A stretch of DNA of 38,587 nt, taken from the IMG/VR virus record IMGVR_UViG_3300036820_000043, positions 1-38,587 of that record; one strand, written 5' to 3'. Position 1 is the first letter of the stretch; each line of letters opens with the position of its first letter. Made by a program: the position numbers and the translations under genes. The stretch comes from a virus. Shown here one piece after another: positions 1 to 7,114 of this stretch. The notes beneath the pieces were generated by a model. That model was not told the origin of the DNA. It saw only the letters and a list, made by a program, of their open reading frames with translations, and searched no databases.

Positions 1-127
1 CAGACAATGTCATTATTGGTACCGGTGCTGCTGTTGCTTATACAGGTGCTGAATCTGATAATATTGTTATTGGGTCCACAAATTCTAATCCAGGTTATGC
101 GGGAGATATGGGTGCCATTCGGATTGG
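1..127. repeat. Terminal direct repeat, copy 1 (circular overlap)
   Basis: Bases 1-127 are identical to bases 38461-38587. The repeat lies inside an open reading frame that continues in frame across the join. An exact 127-bp overlap is the usual assembly signature of a circular or circularly permuted molecule, so the true unit length is 38,460 bp. A real short terminal repeat is possible but less likely because it falls in mid-gene. Confidence 0.9.
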
Positions 128-1820
128 CACTAGCGCTTTTCAAACAACATGTTTTATTGCCGGTATTGATGGCGTCAATGTTGGCTCAGTAGCTACCGTG
201 GTTACTGAGGCTAGCAATCAACTTGGTACTGCAGTAATTACCGCAGGTTCTGGTATAACAGTCACTCCCGGAGCTAATACTATTACTATTGCGGCTACTG
301 GTGGGGGCGGAGGCATAACAACGATTGATGGCAATGTGGGTTCAGTTACGGGAGCGACAGTAACTATAGAATCTACCGGTGAAGGAACTGCTTTTACTAA
401 TGCAACAAGTGCCACTAATTTAAATTTACTTTTTACTGATGCAAATAGTAATGTTGGCATTGGAACCAGTGCTTTAGGTCTACTTTCAGGTGGCTATGAA
501 AATGTCATGGTCGGATCTATTGCCGGAGCTGCCTATACTACAGGAACTGCCGCAAGAAATACTGGACTAGGATGGGCTACTTTAAATGCTGATCAAACAG
601 GTTATTGGAATACAGCCATTGGTGCTGCAGCAGGGTCAAATCTTAATGGAGGAAACTTCAATGTTTTGATAGGACCTGGAGCAGGAACGGGCTATAACTC
701 TACTGAGCAATATAATATCGTATTAGGAAATGTAGCGGGAACGGGTGGAGAAAGTGGTGCAATTCATATAGGAGATGCGGGTAATAATACTACTTTTTAT
801 GCAGGTGGTATTAATGGCGTGAATGTCGGTTCAGTAGCGACTGTTGTTACCGGAGCTGCAACAGCAGGAGGGATTCAATTAGGAACTGCGGTAATAACTG
901 CTGGTACCGGAATCACTGTCACTCCTGGGGCAAATACTATTACTATTGATTCAACAGCAACAGGAACAGTTACTACTTTAACAGGCGATAGCGGTACGGC
1001 TTCTCCATCTGCCGGAAATATTAATATTGTAGTAGGTAATCAAGGAACTGCATTAATACAGGGTTCTTCTAATACATTGGGTTTGTTTTTTAGGGGTGGA
1101 GCGGTCAGCACCAATCTTTCTATTGGAAGTGTCTCATTGATATCTGCTACCGGAGGTAGTAATACTTCATTTGGCTCAGGTTTAAATAGTGTTACGAGTG
1201 GGTCGGGTAATACTGCCATAGGAGCGGGGGTATTATCATCAGTAACTACTGGAAGTAATAATAATGGGATGGGGCTTGACGTAGGAGGATTAATTTCTTC
1301 AGGAAATTATAATATTTTTATCGGAACTAATGCGGGAACGGCATATGTCACCGGTACCGAATCAAGCAATATATTATTTAATGCCAATGGAACTAATGGA
1401 GAAAATAATGTTCTCAGAATTGGTAATGCTACGGGAACAAGTACGCAGCAATTAAATTCCGCATATATATGCGGAATAACAGGTATAAATGTTACTGGAT
1501 CAGCTGTGATGGTTAATGCGTCAAATCAATTAGGTGTTACTGTTTCTTCTGCTCGTTATAAAGAAAATATACAAGATTTGGGTGATACCAGTTCATCTAT
1601 TATGAAACTTCGTCCCGTAAAATTTAATTATAAATCTGATCCTACTCCACAGACAGGGCTTATAGCTGAAGAAGTAGATAAAATTAATCCTCAGTTAGTT
1701 GTCTATGATCAAGAAGGATTGCCTCAAACAGTTAAGTATCATGATTTACCGGCTTTATTACTCAATGAAATACAAAAATTACGCAAAGAAGTAGATGAAT
1801 TAAAAAGGATTAAAGGATGA
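1..1820 (+). CDS. Long tail fibre with C-terminal S74 chaperone domain (3' part)
   Basis: This is the downstream part of a 701-aa protein that starts at 38175 and crosses the window ends in frame (first full codon at base 3). The body carries many NxxIGxxAG-like beta-roll repeats, as in trimeric adhesin heads. A GVNVGSVATVVT...GITVTPGANTITI module occurs twice (DNA about 178-293 and 823-950). The last ~90 residues are a Peptidase_S74 intramolecular chaperone: SSARYKENI begins at full-length residue 611, followed by LRPVKFNY, GLIAEEVDKI and a leucine-rich helix. In this family the Ser (S611) and Lys (K616) carry out self-cleavage after the fibre has trimerised. The next gene overlaps by ATGA. 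A receptor-binding role is inferred; family membership is clear. Confidence 0.9.
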   Translation, partial: DNVIIGTGAAVAYTGAESDNIVIGSTNSNPGYAGDMGAIRIGTSAFQTTCFIAGIDGVNVGSVATVVTEASNQLGTAVITAGSGITVTPGANTITIAATGGGGGITTIDGNVGSVTGATVTIESTGEGTAFTNATSATNLNLLFTDANSNVGIGTSALGLLSGGYENVMVGSIAGAAYTTGTAARNTGLGWATLNADQTGYWNTAIGAAAGSNLNGGNFNVLIGPGAGTGYNSTEQYNIVLGNVAGTGGESGAIHIGDAGNNTTFYAGGINGVNVGSVATVVTGAATAGGIQLGTAVITAGTGITVTPGANTITIDSTATGTVTTLTGDSGTASPSAGNINIVVGNQGTALIQGSSNTLGLFFRGGAVSTNLSIGSVSLISATGGSNTSFGSGLNSVTSGSGNTAIGAGVLSSVTTGSNNNGMGLDVGGLISSGNYNIFIGTNAGTAYVTGTESSNILFNANGTNGENNVLRIGNATGTSTQQLNSAYICGITGINVTGSAVMVNASNQLGVTVSSARYKENIQDLGDTSSSIMKLRPVKFNYKSDPTPQTGLIAEEVDKINPQLVVYDQEGLPQTVKYHDLPALLLNEIQKLRKEVDELKRIKG

Positions 1821-2650
1821 GTAATTTTCAAGGTGGTGGAGCACCACGTGGTATAGGATATACGGGAACATATGCCAATAGACCACCTAATATTCATTTC
1901 AATGATCGCGATCCCAATCAATATGATACTCAGAATTATTCTTTAATGGATTTCTGGTTGAATACTGTTTCATTAAATATTTTCTGTCTTGTTTCTCTGG
2001 CGGGCAATTCTTCTTCTAAGGGAATGCTCGCAGATTGGGTTCCTCTGAGTACAGGCGGTGTCGGTACGGTTGATACCCTAACTTCTAATACTGGAGGAGC
2101 AGTTTCTCCTTTAGCGGGAAATATTAATGTAGTGGGGGATGGTGTAACTATTACTGGTATAGGAAATCCCGGTGCGCATACGATTACGCTTTCAGCGGTT
2201 GCTACGGGAGAAGTGAGCACATTAACTGGTAATTCAGGAGGAGCAGTTTCTCCAGCAGCAAATAATATTAATGTGATCGGAGATGGAACTACCGTCAATG
2301 TTGTGGGTAATCCAGGTACTAATACCCTTACTATATCAGCAGTTAATACCGGACAGACTAAATTAAATTATACTTCAGTTACTACTACTCCTTATGTAGT
2401 TGCAGCAACGGATGATTATATAAGTGTAACAACGACTTCTTTGGCTATTACTGTTCAACTTCCTAATGCTCCTGCAACAGGACGCGTTTATACCATAAAA
2501 GATAAAACTAATAATGCCTCTGTTAATAATATTACGGTTACGACGGTTGGCGGTACGGTTACTATTGATGGCGCTACTACTTATGTAATGAATACCAATT
2601 ATGAAGCTATTAATGTCATATTTAATGGTACTAATTATGAGGTATGGTAA
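1817..2650 (+). CDS. Tail fibre / appendage protein with tandem ~50-aa repeats
   Basis: A 277-aa protein whose start overlaps the stop of the S74 fibre (ATGA), so translation is probably coupled. The N-terminal ~70 residues (NRPPNIHFNDRDPNQYDTQN, then a short hydrophobic stretch) look like an attachment domain. Two tandem copies of a module follow: STLTGNSGGAVSPAANNINV, then GDG, a variable stretch, GNPG and a TISAV end. A variant of this module also occurs in the neighbouring S74 fibre. The C-terminal part is Thr/Asn-rich beta sequence. It is probably a secondary fibre or adaptor. No enzyme motif is seen. Confidence 0.75.
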   Translation: MSNFQGGGAPRGIGYTGTYANRPPNIHFNDRDPNQYDTQNYSLMDFWLNTVSLNIFCLVSLAGNSSSKGMLADWVPLSTGGVGTVDTLTSNTGGAVSPLAGNINVVGDGVTITGIGNPGAHTITLSAVATGEVSTLTGNSGGAVSPAANNINVIGDGTTVNVVGNPGTNTLTISAVNTGQTKLNYTSVTTTPYVVAATDDYISVTTTSLAITVQLPNAPATGRVYTIKDKTNNASVNNITVTTVGGTVTIDGATTYVMNTNYEAINVIFNGTNYEVW

Positions 2651-3240
2651 TGGCATACAAAAGACAGTCTCCTGGTCCAATATCTGAAGGATATACCAAT
2701 GCATTGTCCATGGCCAATACTAATGGTACTGCATATTTTGACGGAACTAAGGTTAATACAGTCAATCCTGGTACTGCTTTACAAATTCTTAAGAGTAATG
2801 GCGCGGGAATGGCGCCTACTTTTCAAAGTTCATCGGGAGGATCAGGAGTAAGTATTATTGGATTTACCTCTCAAAATGATATATCGCCTAATCGATATCT
2901 TGCCACAACAACTACTGATTCTTATTTAGCCCCATTTGGTTTTAGAAATCCCGGCGCAGATTCTTCAGGATCAAATATAGTTATATGTCCTCTAACAGGG
3001 ACCTTTAGCAATATGTATGTATATATTTCTCAGAATCTTTCAACAACTGATGTTACTTTTAATCTCATAACCAATGGTATTAATAGTTTAATAGCGGTAA
3101 CAGTTCCTGCTGGAACAACGGGATTATTTTCAGATACTACTCATAGTATTGGTATTACTGCAGCTCAAACGGTTCAAATGTTCTGTCAACAAGCTACTAC
3201 TGGCAATGTATATGGCAGCATTTCTATTCAATTCTCGTAA
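2650..3240 (+). CDS. Small fibre protein, MAYKRQSP family paralogue 1
   Basis: A 196-aa protein, first of three tandem paralogues. An in-frame ATG at 2644 exists, but the start at 2650 overlaps the upstream stop as TAATG and gives the MAYKRQSP N-terminus shared with the next two genes. The N-terminal ~65 residues (GYTN, ANTNGTAYFDGTKVNTV, GTALQILKSNGAGMAPTFQ) match a module used twice inside the long fibre at 35781. The middle is variable. The C-terminal ~110 residues are a beta domain with SNMYVYIS, AVTVPAGTTGLFSDTTHSI. It is likely a receptor-binding tip or decoy that shares a docking module with the long fibre. Function is inferred from position and repeats. Confidence 0.8.
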   Translation: MAYKRQSPGPISEGYTNALSMANTNGTAYFDGTKVNTVNPGTALQILKSNGAGMAPTFQSSSGGSGVSIIGFTSQNDISPNRYLATTTTDSYLAPFGFRNPGADSSGSNIVICPLTGTFSNMYVYISQNLSTTDVTFNLITNGINSLIAVTVPAGTTGLFSDTTHSIGITAAQTVQMFCQQATTGNVYGSISIQFS

Positions 3241-3248
3241 GGAATAGT

Positions 3249-3848
3249 ATGGCATATAAAAGACAATCACCAGTCCCTATCGCAGAAAGTGGTACCAATT
3301 ATATTTCTCAATCGAATGTTAATGGCACTATTATATTTGATGGAACTGGACTTTCTTCATTGCCAACAGGAGTATCGGGATGGGTCTTAACTTCAATAGG
3401 CCCAGGATCATCCCCGGAATTTCAACCATTAGCTGGAAGTGGTTCATCTTGGATTGGGAGTGCGCAGGGTCGCGATAGTCAAATATCAAATTGGGATGGC
3501 ATTTCTCCTTTTTGGACTGTTTCTATATTTTCTCTTGGGGCTTATCAACAAGGAAATAGTATTCAACCTATATTCCCTTTTCCTTTTGCTTGTATTATTT
3601 CTAATTTATATGTAGTTGTTACGGCTAATAATTCATCAAATATTACGAGTAGTTTTATTAATATAAATGGTTCTAATACTTCATTGGGCGTAACAATTCC
3701 TGCTAATACTGTCGGAACATTTAGTGATACTACTCATAGTGTTACAGTAATGGCAGGAGACCTTATGTATTTGGTCTCAAATCAAACAGGAGGAATGACT
3801 CAGATAGTTAATGGAGCATTTACTATTCAAATAACTCCAGAGGAGTAA
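3249..3848 (+). CDS. Small fibre protein, MAYKRQSP family paralogue 2
   Basis: A 199-aa paralogue of its neighbours, 8 bp after the preceding stop and preceded by a GGAAT ribosome site. The N-terminus (MAYKRQSPVPIAESGTN, NVNGTIIFDGTGLSSLPTG, GWVLTSIGPGSSPEFQ) and the C-terminus (SNLYVVVTANNS, GVTIPANTVGTFSDTTHSV) are conserved. The central ~45 residues (QGRDSQISNWDGISPFWTVS) match neither paralogue. Constant ends around a changing middle suggest diversification of the exposed part. It probably assembles on the same base as the long fibres. Confidence 0.8.
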   Translation: MAYKRQSPVPIAESGTNYISQSNVNGTIIFDGTGLSSLPTGVSGWVLTSIGPGSSPEFQPLAGSGSSWIGSAQGRDSQISNWDGISPFWTVSIFSLGAYQQGNSIQPIFPFPFACIISNLYVVVTANNSSNITSSFININGSNTSLGVTIPANTVGTFSDTTHSVTVMAGDLMYLVSNQTGGMTQIVNGAFTIQITPEE

Positions 3849-3850
3849 AA

Positions 3851-4426
3851 ATGGCTTATAAAAGACAATCTCCATTACCGCTATCAGAAGGAGGAACTAA
3901 TACTTCTTCACTAACCAATGCCAATGGAGTTATATATTATGATGGAACAAAATTTAATACGACAACCGTAGGAACATCAGCCCAATTATTTACCTCTCAA
4001 GGAGCAGGAGCAGCACCTCAATTTATGACTGTTTCAGGAGCTGGAACTAATTCCATTATTGCTACAAGTGGCCTTACGCTAATCGGTACTAATGCTGCTA
4101 CTAATTATTTTATTCCTTATTCGCAGAATCCATCATCTAATCAAGTACAATCTCAATTTCCTATGCCAGTTTCAGGAACATTAAATAATATGTATGTATA
4201 TATAAATCCATCAAGCGCAATAGCAAGTGGGCCTAATACTATTACACTTTTAGTAAATCAAGTAGCCACTTCGTTAGTAGTTACAAGACCGAATGCAGCG
4301 ATAGGAACCTTTAGCAATACAACCGATTCAGTTGCTGTTTCTGCAGGAGATTTGATTCAATTTTCGTGTAATTCTTCAGGGTCAAATGCTCTTACAGGAC
4401 AAGTATCGGTACAATTAACGACATAA
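3851..4426 (+). CDS. Small fibre protein, MAYKRQSP family paralogue 3
   Basis: A 191-aa protein, last gene of the rightward fibre run, only 2 bp after the previous stop. It has the family N-terminus (MAYKRQSPLPLSEGGTN, NANGVIYYDGTKFNTTTVGT) and C-terminal domain (NNMYVYINPSS, VTRPNAAIGTFSNTTDSV). The N-terminal module is the closest of the three to the copy at about 36540-36660 in the long fibre (TTDGTLYFDGTKFNSTATGT). A hairpin terminator candidate follows directly, so it probably closes the late transcript. Exact virion location is unknown. Confidence 0.8.
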   Translation: MAYKRQSPLPLSEGGTNTSSLTNANGVIYYDGTKFNTTTVGTSAQLFTSQGAGAAPQFMTVSGAGTNSIIATSGLTLIGTNAATNYFIPYSQNPSSNQVQSQFPMPVSGTLNNMYVYINPSSAIASGPNTITLLVNQVATSLVVTRPNAAIGTFSNTTDSVAVSAGDLIQFSCNSSGSNALTGQVSVQLTT

Positions 4427-4434
4427 TTTATTTC

Positions 4435-4463
4435 ATAGCCCCCATTAACCAGATGAGGGCTAT
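4435..4463. terminator. Hairpin between convergent operons
   Basis: ATAGCCC pairs with GGGCTAT, and after one mismatch CAT pairs with ATG, leaving a 7-nt loop. It begins 8 bp after the last rightward fibre gene. The T-tract is poor, so termination strength is uncertain. Its place between convergent operons supports a bidirectional terminator. Confidence 0.5.
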
Positions 4464-4498
4464 AACAGTGTTTCGCCCTTCATCATTACTCTCCTTGT

Positions 4499-4526
4499 CC
4501 TCCGCCTTGTAACTCCGGGGCGGAGG
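4499..4526. terminator. GC-rich hairpin at the end of the leftward operon
   Basis: CCTCCGCC pairs perfectly with GGCGGAGG around a 12-nt loop, in AT-rich surroundings. It lies between the ends of the convergent operons. Neither side has a strong T run (GTTTGATAAATTTT on the rightward side), so it may be a weak bidirectional terminator or a 3'-end stabiliser. Confidence 0.45.
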
Positions 4527-4612
4527 GTTTGATAAATTTTCTATAAATGGAATTATTGAGTTGGTCTGAGATAAGTAAAGGGCGTTTTCTATAGGGATTT
4601 AATCTAAGTATC

Positions 4613-4831
4613 TTATATCGCATGTGATAATTCGGGTAAATATCCCCAATGAGTGTCTGGAAATTCCCAATTAAGACAACTATCACAACATGTATTGCAA
4701 TGACAAAATATATGGGGATTCTTAGAGCCTTCTGGCCAGCAATTTTCTATCATATGAATAGTTTTTCCATTAGTCGCTAAAACTATAATATCAAGTGGGG
4801 GCATTTCATCAGAAAATTTAATCCATTTCAT
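4613..4831 (-). CDS. DUF551-like small protein
   Basis: A 72-aa protein, last clear gene of the leftward operon. It follows the DUF551 pattern: MKWIKFSDEMPP at the start, a central strand (IIVLATNGKT) and a C-terminal THWGYLPEL that matches the family's usual THWMPLPEP. It also has several cysteines (CHCNTCCDSC). DUF551 proteins are common small early proteins of phages and prophages with no known activity. The start overlaps the upstream stop by ATGA, indicating translational coupling. Confidence 0.7.
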   Translation of the reverse strand: MKWIKFSDEMPPLDIIVLATNGKTIHMIENCWPEGSKNPHIFCHCNTCCDSCLNWEFPDTHWGYLPELSHAI

Positions 4832-5058
4832 TTATACTTTTCCAAACACTCTTTTAAGAATTTTTCTGTTTCCAATTCTTTTGCAAATACCAACTCTAAG
4901 AAATTTCCCATTTTCATCCATAGAGGATTAGATTCATCGCGAGATGTTTGAATCCATAATTCTTGAGCATCATCCAGGTGTTGATTCCATCGTGTTCCAT
5001 ATTCTGCGAGATCAAATCTTGTGGGGGCACTGTACCGAATCAGTCTGGACTGCTCCAT
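4828..5058 (-). CDS. Hypothetical early protein, 76 aa
   Basis: A small charged protein with no recognised family. The ATG lies 2 bp after the stop of the ERF gene, with AAGGA seven bases upstream, and its own stop overlaps the start of the DUF551-like gene. The C-terminal half (ELVFAKELETEKFLKECLEK) is predicted helical. Its position directly after ERF and coupled at both ends supports a real gene of the leftward early operon. Function unknown. Confidence 0.65.
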   Translation of the reverse strand: MEQSRLIRYSAPTRFDLAEYGTRWNQHLDDAQELWIQTSRDESNPLWMKMGNFLELVFAKELETEKFLKECLEKYK

Positions 5059-5060
5059 AA

Positions 5061-5741
5061 TTAATCCTTTCTACGGTTTCTTTCATAATCTTCTTGGGTT
5101 CTTTTGATTCTCATGATCTTATTACGTGCTTTATGATATTCAGAACGAGGTAAGTCTGCCAAGGTTCTAATGTCATGAGTTTCCATAATATCTCGTGCTA
5201 AGTCTTCCTGACCTTCAAGTTCAATACATAACTCTTCATACTGATCTTTGCTTACGACGTCGGTTCGGTCAACGGTTGGTTTAGGAACGCCTACGTTTTT
5301 ACGGATATCTTGTATTAATTTCTGTTCGGCTATTTCTTCACCATTATCATCAAAATTAAGCGGATCATTATCAGACGGTGCGATTCCTAAAATCATCAAT
5401 GCCTGACGGCGCTTTTTGATTTCATATATATTTCCATTAGTTCTTTCATTATTTCCTACCAGGATACGGGCAAATGAAGATATATATTGACCAGACTCAT
5501 GACCAATTAGAGTCTTTAATATTTCAGCGCCGCTTCCTTCATCCAGCAGTTCTGTGTATTGATAGAAAGCTAGGCCATTTATAGACAATGATTCATTGAC
5601 GGCTGATAATATGGCCTTCAAGTTAGCATACTTTCCTCCTGGGGCATCCTGGTTTGCTATTAATGTCTTATAACTTCCCTGGGCTTTAGCTAAAGCACCC
5701 ATAACATTATTAATCTCCGCTGATCGGTATTGGTTCTCCAT
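5061..5741 (-). CDS. erf: ERF-family single-strand annealing protein (copy 1)
   Basis: A 226-aa ERF superfamily recombinase. Residues about 37-62 carry the family core (GKYANLKAILSAVNESL, then GLAFYQ) and about 108-127 carry KKRRQALMILGIAPSDNDP, equivalent to the usual YARRYAL...LGIA.DDD segment. Such proteins anneal complementary single strands during phage recombination and genome circularisation. The ATG at 5741 is chosen because AGGAGA lies nine bases upstream; the ATG at 5750 abuts that site. The C-terminal ~60 residues (SKDQYEELCIELEGQEDLAR...SEYHKARNKIMRI) are a separate helical domain that resembles the end of the second ERF protein at 7320. It is divergent from that copy and lies on the opposite strand. 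Confidence 0.85.
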   Translation of the reverse strand: MENQYRSAEINNVMGALAKAQGSYKTLIANQDAPGGKYANLKAILSAVNESLSINGLAFYQYTELLDEGSGAEILKTLIGHESGQYISSFARILVGNNERTNGNIYEIKKRRQALMILGIAPSDNDPLNFDDNGEEIAEQKLIQDIRKNVGVPKPTVDRTDVVSKDQYEELCIELEGQEDLARDIMETHDIRTLADLPRSEYHKARNKIMRIKRTQEDYERNRRKD

Positions 5742-6027
5742 CGGCTTCATTCTCCTGCTCTTTTTGCCAGCAACAATATACTTCTTCTGCTTTTTTTATG
5801 ATTTGTTCTTCTTTAAGGGTGATATCTTCCATACTCTCTAAGATATCGGTACATGATTTACGTACTTCTCCTATTTGATATAAGGCATCCTCATAATGAG
5901 AAAGCATGTTCCTTTGACTACGCCTAAGCTGAATAATATCTTTTTTGATACACATAATGGTATATACAAAGCCTATATTAGAGGCAATAGTAATACTGAT
6001 ATATAAAGCCAAATATAAACGCTTCAC
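5710..6027 (-). CDS. Membrane-anchored coiled-coil protein (possible inner spanin)
   Basis: A 105-aa protein with one N-terminal membrane segment (LYLALYISITIASNIGFVYTIM, residues ~4-25) followed by a long charged helix (about 30-90) with several Cys. The start is GTG, with GGGAT upstream. The 3' end overlaps the ERF start by about 30 bp. The topology fits an inner-membrane spanin (Rz-like) or another membrane-anchored early protein. A lipoprotein gene upstream in the same operon could be its outer-membrane partner. The function is inference from topology only. Confidence 0.6.
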   Translation of the reverse strand: MKRLYLALYISITIASNIGFVYTIMCIKKDIIQLRRSQRNMLSHYEDALYQIGEVRKSCTDILESMEDITLKEEQIIKKAEEVYCCWQKEQENEADGEPIPISGD

Positions 6028-6074
6028 TTATGATCCCATTCTCTTGCGATAACATATATAACAAAGTGCTAACC

Positions 6075-6105
6075 ATGGGTTGCGAGTTTCTTGCCCGCAA
6101 CCCAT
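6075..6105. other. Perfect hairpin inside the leftward operon
   Basis: ATGGGTTGCG pairs with CGCAACCCAT (10 bp, no mismatch) around an 11-nt loop, between the 102-aa and 105-aa genes. There is no T-tract on either side, so it is more likely an mRNA processing, stability or attenuation element than a standard terminator. Confidence 0.6.
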
Positions 6106-6118
6106 ACAGATAATAAAC

Positions 6119-6427
6119 TTAGCTAGCTGGCTGATCTTTGCCATTTTCTGTAGCTCCAGATTTTTTAAGTTGATCTATAAAATCACTATAATGGTTCGTG
6201 GAATTTGTAACGAACTGATACCTATGGCCTATAAAATGAAAAACTGGGTACATTTCACCAAATTTACTCTGTATATCTTTAAGAAGTTGATTTACTTCTA
6301 CCAGGTTTGTTTCACCCAATGGCTTGCCGCGATGCTTATCTAGTTGGTTATGCAGTTCTATATATTCTTCATGAAGAGTTTGTAGTTGAGCATCAACTTC
6401 TTTTATTACTTCATCCATCTTTTTCAT
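6119..6427 (-). CDS. Hypothetical coiled-coil protein, 102 aa
   Basis: A charged helical protein. Residues 1-30 (MKKMDEVIKEVDAQLQTLHE and following) and about 45-57 have heptad-like leucine spacing; the middle contains aromatic MYPVFHFIGHRYQF. AAAGGATT sits five bases before the ATG. It is the fourth gene after the leftward promoter and is followed by a perfect hairpin. No family recognised. Confidence 0.65.
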   Translation of the reverse strand: MKKMDEVIKEVDAQLQTLHEEYIELHNQLDKHRGKPLGETNLVEVNQLLKDIQSKFGEMYPVFHFIGHRYQFVTNSTNHYSDFIDQLKKSGATENGKDQPAS

Positions 6428-6437
6428 GTTAATCCTT

Positions 6438-6668
6438 TTATTTGATTTGTTTTGGAAATCCTATGATATGGTGCAGTGTGCGCATATATTTCATTTCTTT
6501 CAATTCATCATTCATCTTTTTTTCTTGATCGTAATCTTTTTTATTACAAGCCAGTTCTTGAGCTTTTATTTTATCTTTAGAATGGATTCTTACTATTTTC
6601 TGTGAACCCATGCATGATGCCAAGACAAAAGTAATAGCTGACAATACAAGTAGTTTATATAGAGACAT
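6438..6668 (-). CDS. Small lipoprotein (possible outer spanin)
   Basis: A 76-aa protein with a type II signal sequence: MSLYKLLVLSAITFVLASC, lipobox LASC with the modified Cys at position 19. The mature part is ~57 residues and charged. A diderm host with lipoprotein processing is implied. The start overlaps the upstream stop as TAATG. Small phage lipoproteins are often outer spanins (Rz1-like) or superinfection-exclusion proteins. The early operon setting leaves both open. The lipobox is seen; the role is inferred. Confidence 0.7.
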   Translation of the reverse strand: MSLYKLLVLSAITFVLASCMGSQKIVRIHSKDKIKAQELACNKKDYDQEKKMNDELKEMKYMRTLHHIIGFPKQIK

Positions 6669-6838
6669 TAGAGCCCGTTTCTTTCTTTATAATTGATAGT
6701 AATTACTTCTGATAGTCCGTCTGATTTTTTTCGTTGCCAATCCAGGCATTCTGTACATATAGGAATAACTTTATCTTCAATATATACGGAGATATATACT
6801 TCTTCTCCGCAACTGCAGCAAAATTCAACCGTTTGCAC
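6668..6838 (-). CDS. Mini zinc-ribbon protein, 56 aa
   Basis: A GTG-initiated small gene in the leftward operon. AGGA lies eight bases before the start and the stop overlaps the lipoprotein start as TAATG. It contains CCSCGEE near residue 7 and CTEC at residues 28-31, giving two CxxC knuckles about 20 residues apart, the pattern of a small zinc ribbon. The C-terminus is basic then mixed (WQRKKSDG). It may bind nucleic acid or a host protein; no family is identified. Confidence 0.65.
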   Translation of the reverse strand: MQTVEFCCSCGEEVYISVYIEDKVIPICTECLDWQRKKSDGLSEVITINYKERNGL

Positions 6839-6839
6839 T

Positions 6840-6983
6840 TTAGTCTTCCTGACACGCTAGAATATTTGATTCCCATATTTCATGACATGCTTGGCACAAA
6901 ATATTATCAATATCTTCACCAACAATATTCAGGTCATGAGTTACCTCTTTTTCACAAGATGAACAGTATAGTTTGTTATCCAC
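6840..6983 (-). CDS. Mini zinc-ribbon protein, 47 aa, first gene of the leftward operon
   Basis: A GTG start with AAGGGA four bases upstream. The protein begins MDNKLYCSSCEKEVTHDL and has CQAC at residues 30-33, so CxxC (7, 10) and CxxC (30, 33) form a compact zinc-ribbon pattern like that of the next gene, 1 bp downstream. It is the first gene after the strong leftward promoter, so its product should appear very early. Function unknown; a small DNA- or protein-binding early effector is plausible. Confidence 0.65.
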   Translation of the reverse strand: MDNKLYCSSCEKEVTHDLNIVGEDIDNILCQACHEIWESNILACQED

Positions 6984-7018
6984 ATTTTCCCTTCATGGAT
7001 TAAATTAAACATGGTTTT

Positions 7019-7047
7019 ATTATTATATAAAAATATATTACTGTCAA
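7019..7047 (-). promoter_or_regulatory. Strong sigma70-type leftward promoter
   Basis: On the minus strand a perfect TTGACA (7047-7042) is separated by 17 bp from AATAAT (7024-7019, 5/6 match). It is placed to drive the zinc-ribbon to DUF551 operon. Its -35 lies 3 bp from that of the facing rightward promoter. Confidence 0.7.
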
Positions 7048-7050
7048 CTA

Positions 7051-7078
7051 TTTACATATAACTTAATATATGTATAAT
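7051..7078 (+). promoter_or_regulatory. Rightward early promoter
   Basis: TTTACA (7051-7056) and a perfect TATAAT (7073-7078) with a 16-bp spacer, 37 bp before the HTH regulator start. The spacer is almost filled by an inverted repeat, so occupation of that site would block this promoter. Confidence 0.6.
7053..7074. promoter_or_regulatory. 22-bp inverted repeat, probable operator of the early switch
   Basis: TACATATA and TATATGTA form a perfect 8-bp inverted repeat around 6 bp (ACTTAA). It lies between the -35 and -10 of the rightward promoter and next to the -35 of the leftward one. The downstream HTH protein is the obvious candidate ligand (inference). Confidence 0.6.
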
Positions 7079-7114
7079 AATATAATAATTAATCTAAAAC
7101 GAAAGGAACTTTTG

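Noticed and set aside
4486-4686. Leftward 66-aa frame (or 45-aa version from 4623) beyond the DUF551-like gene
   Set aside because: The start lies inside the DUF551 frame without a ribosome site and the frame runs through the GC-rich hairpin at 4499-4526; composition there follows the hairpin.
6734-7003. Rightward 89-aa frame
   Set aside because: It is antisense to two well-supported zinc-ribbon genes, has no ribosome site and has unlikely composition.
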